DNA of 64,000 nucleotides from Hydractinia symbiolongicarpus (taxonomy: Eukaryota; Cnidaria; Hydrozoa; Anthoathecata; Hydractiniidae): positions 31,626,501 through 31,690,500 of the forward strand of contig NC_079879.1 of the NCBI RefSeq assembly GCF_029227915.1, in the 5' to 3' direction. The notes beneath the pieces were generated by a model that was not told where the DNA came from, searched no databases, and saw only the letters and a program-made list of their open reading frames with translations. Below are positions 62,221 to 64,000 of this stretch, piece after piece. The translations under genes and the position numbers were made by a program. Position 1 is the stretch's first letter; every line of letters starts with the position of its first letter.

Positions 62221-64000
62221 CGAATGTATACAAAGAAAGTACCCTGTGAGTAAACTCATTTCCAGAACGATTATTTAAATTATTTTTTCACCACTAAAAC
62301 GCGTGAGACTTGTAGTTTTCAAAAGTGTTTTCATTTTTGATGAGACGCTGAATAAAAGAAGTTTAATCGCCTTCAAACGAAAACCCGCGATTTCCCGTAA
62401 ATTCCAGGCTTGGTCCGTATAGTTGAATGTATATAAAGGAAGTACCCAGGGAGTAAACTGATTTCCCGAACGATTTTTCAAATTATTTCTGCACACTAGA
62501 ACGAATGAGACTTGTAGTTTCCAAAAATGTTTTCATTTTCAATGAGACGCTTAATGAATGTGGTTTAATAGCCGGCAAACGAAAACCCGCGATTTCCCTT
62601 AAATCCCGGGCTTCTCCCGTATAGTCAAAAGTATACAAAGAAAGTACCCAGGGAGTAAACTCATTTCCCGAACGATTTTTTAAATTATTAATTCACCACT
62701 AAAGCCCATGAGACTTGTAGTTTTCAAAATGTTTTCATTTTTGATGAGACGCTGATTAAAAGAAGTTTAATCGCCGGCAAACGAAAACCCGCCATCTCCC
62801 GTAAACCCCGGACTCGGCCCGTATAGTCAAAAGTATACGAAAAAAGTACCCAGGGAGTAAACTCATTTCCCGAACGATTTTTTAAATTATTATTTCACCA
62901 CTAAAGCCCATGAGAGATGTAGTTTTCAGAAATGTTTTCATTTTTGATGAGACGCTTAATGAATGTGGTTTAATAGCCGGCAAACGAAAACCCGCGATTT
63001 CCTGTAAATCCCGGGCTTGGCCCGTATATCGAATGTATACAAAGAAAGTACCCTGTGAGTAAACTCATTTCAAAAACGGTTTTTTAAATTATCTTTTCAC
63101 CACTAAAACGCATGAGACTTGTAGTTTTCAGAAATGTTTTCATTTTTGATGAGACGCTGAATAAAAGGAGTTGAATCGCCGGCAAACGAAATCCTGCGAT
63201 TTCCCGTAAATCCCGGACTCGGCCCGTATAGTCAAAAGTATACAAAGAAAGTACCCAGGGAGTAAACTCATTTCCCGAACGATTTTTAAAATTATTATTT
63301 CACCACTAAAGCCCATGAGACTTGTAGTTTTCAGAAGTGATTTCATTTTTGATGAGACACTTAATGAATGTGGTTTAATAGCCGGCAAACGAAAACCCTC
63401 GATTTCCTGTAAATACCGGGCTTGGCCCGTATAGTCGAATGTATACAAAGGAAGTACCCTGTGAGTAAACTCATTTCCGAAACGATTTTTTAAATTATCG
63501 TTTCACCACTAAAACGCATGAGACTTGTAGTTTTTAAAAATGTTTTCATTTTTGATGAGACCCTCAATAAAAGGAGTTTAATCGCCGGCAAACGAAAACC
63601 TGCGATTTCCCGTAAATCCCGGACTCGGCCCGTATAGTCAAAAGTATACAAAGAAAGTACCCAGGGAGTTAACTCATTTCCCGAACGATTTTTTAAATTA
63701 TTATTTCACCACTAAACCCATGAGACTTGTAGTTTTTAAAAATGTTTTCATTTTTGATGAGACGCTGAATAAAAGAAGTTTAATCGCCGGCAAACGAAAA
63801 CCCACGACTTCCCGTAACTCCCGGACTCGGCCCGTATAGTCAAAAGTATACAAAGAAAGTTCCCAAGGAGTAAACTCATTTCCCGAACGACTTTTTAAAT
63901 TATTTTTTCACCACTAAAACGCATGAGACTTGTAGCTTTCAGAAATGTTTTCATTTTTGATGAGACGCTTAATGAAAGTGGTTTAATCGCCGGCAAACGA
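62221..64000 (+). repeat. Right-edge mixed units returning to left-end types
   Basis: It begins with an outlier unit (62303-62504), then mixed A and B units. From about 63.1 kb the variants are those of the left side: GAATAAAAGGAG, TTATCGTTTCACC, CACGACTTCCCG and TTCCCAAGGAG. A 2-bp loss gives CACTAAACCCATGAG near 63,715. The window ends inside a B unit at GCCGGCAAACGA, so the array continues. No gene or array boundary is visible. Confidence 0.82.

Larger units (their letters stand above)
1..64000 (+). repeat. 203-bp satellite array, whole window
   Basis: Seen directly: the same roughly 203-bp unit repeats head to tail from first to last base. The landmark ACGCATGAGACTTGTAG starts at 171, 374 and 577, and its GCCCATGAG variant at 780, giving steps of 203. 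Individual units vary from 200 to 206 bp by small indels. About 315 units fit. Every unit I read is in the same orientation, and no stretch of non-satellite sequence is present. The array starts and ends mid-unit, so its true limits lie outside. A unit length near one nucleosome plus linker, and nested higher-order repeats, are typical of eukaryotic centromeric or heterochromatic satellites; a centromeric role is inference. I recognise no named satellite family. Confidence 0.98.

Noticed and set aside
1-64000. CRISPR array
   Set aside because: The repeat is 203 bp with no unique spacers; variation is spread over the whole unit and no cas genes are present.
1-64000. Ribosomal intergenic spacer subrepeats or telomeric repeats
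   Set aside because: No rRNA gene or TTAGGG-like run occurs anywhere, and 64 kb of uninterrupted units is far longer than usual spacer subrepeats.
1-64000. Transposon insertions or array inversions
   Set aside because: Reading across the window, every unit is in the same orientation and junctions are all satellite to satellite; no terminal repeats, target duplications or foreign stretch were seen.

Overview
The whole 64,000-base window is one uninterrupted, head-to-tail satellite DNA array. The monomer is 203 bp. Consecutive copies of the landmark ACGCATGAGACTTGTAG (and its variants) start at 171, 374, 577 and 780, and the spacing holds to the last base. This gives about 315 monomers, all in the same orientation, and both window ends fall inside a monomer, so the array extends beyond both sides. 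I found no gene, RNA gene, transposon, inversion or unique spacer. The absence of genes over 64 kb, the nucleosome-scale monomer and the nested higher-order repeats point to eukaryotic nuclear heterochromatin (centromeric, pericentromeric or similar). I cannot name the species from the sequence.

Monomers fall into two main types that often alternate as a 406-bp dimer. Type A carries GCTGAATAAAAG, CGGACTCGGCCCG, GTCAAAAGTATAC, CCCAGGGAG and TTTCCCGAACG. Type B carries GCTTAGTGAAAG or GCTTAATGAAAG, CGGGCTTG, GTCGAATGTATAC, CCCTGTGAG and TTTCCAAAACG. A rarer, well-marked outlier type (202 bp) occurs once near 1.4 kb and eight times between 47 and 62.5 kb. The one monomer I counted base by base (374-576) is 38% GC with 12 CpG. 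Many subtype differences are CpG versus TpG or CpA.

Layout: 1-1168 is a dispersed copy of 10751-11918. 1169-9030 is an older A/B dimer domain with 3-, 2- and 6-mer duplications and an internal 3.8-9.0 kb block copy. 9097-12449 is a 6-mer (1218 bp) higher-order repeat. 12450-15862 is a dimer domain containing a monomer cut to 84 bp. 15863-26411 is a 24-mer (4869 bp) duplicated with an extra 4-mer (811 bp) between the copies. 26412-34920 is mixed, with an 811-bp and a 609-bp duplication. 34921-42620 is an apparently perfect tandem duplication of 3850 bp (19-mer). 42621-44646 is a 1013-bp 5-mer pair. 45484-52569 is a 3648-bp (18-mer) pair. 51787-58270 is a 3242-bp (16-mer) pair. 58271-62220 holds a rearranged copy of 45.7-48.2 kb and a 1419-bp (7-mer) duplication. 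62221-64000 returns to monomer types seen at the left end.

The two most interesting sequence-level signals are both inside the monomer. One is a CENP-B-box-like core, TTCG-NNN-A-NN-CGGG on the minus strand, one base shorter than the mammalian consensus; it is present in many type B monomers and absent from type A. The other is a dyad that is imperfect in common type B monomers but becomes a perfect 10-bp-arm hairpin in a subtype of the right half. All short open frames are by-products of the repeat and are not annotated as genes.
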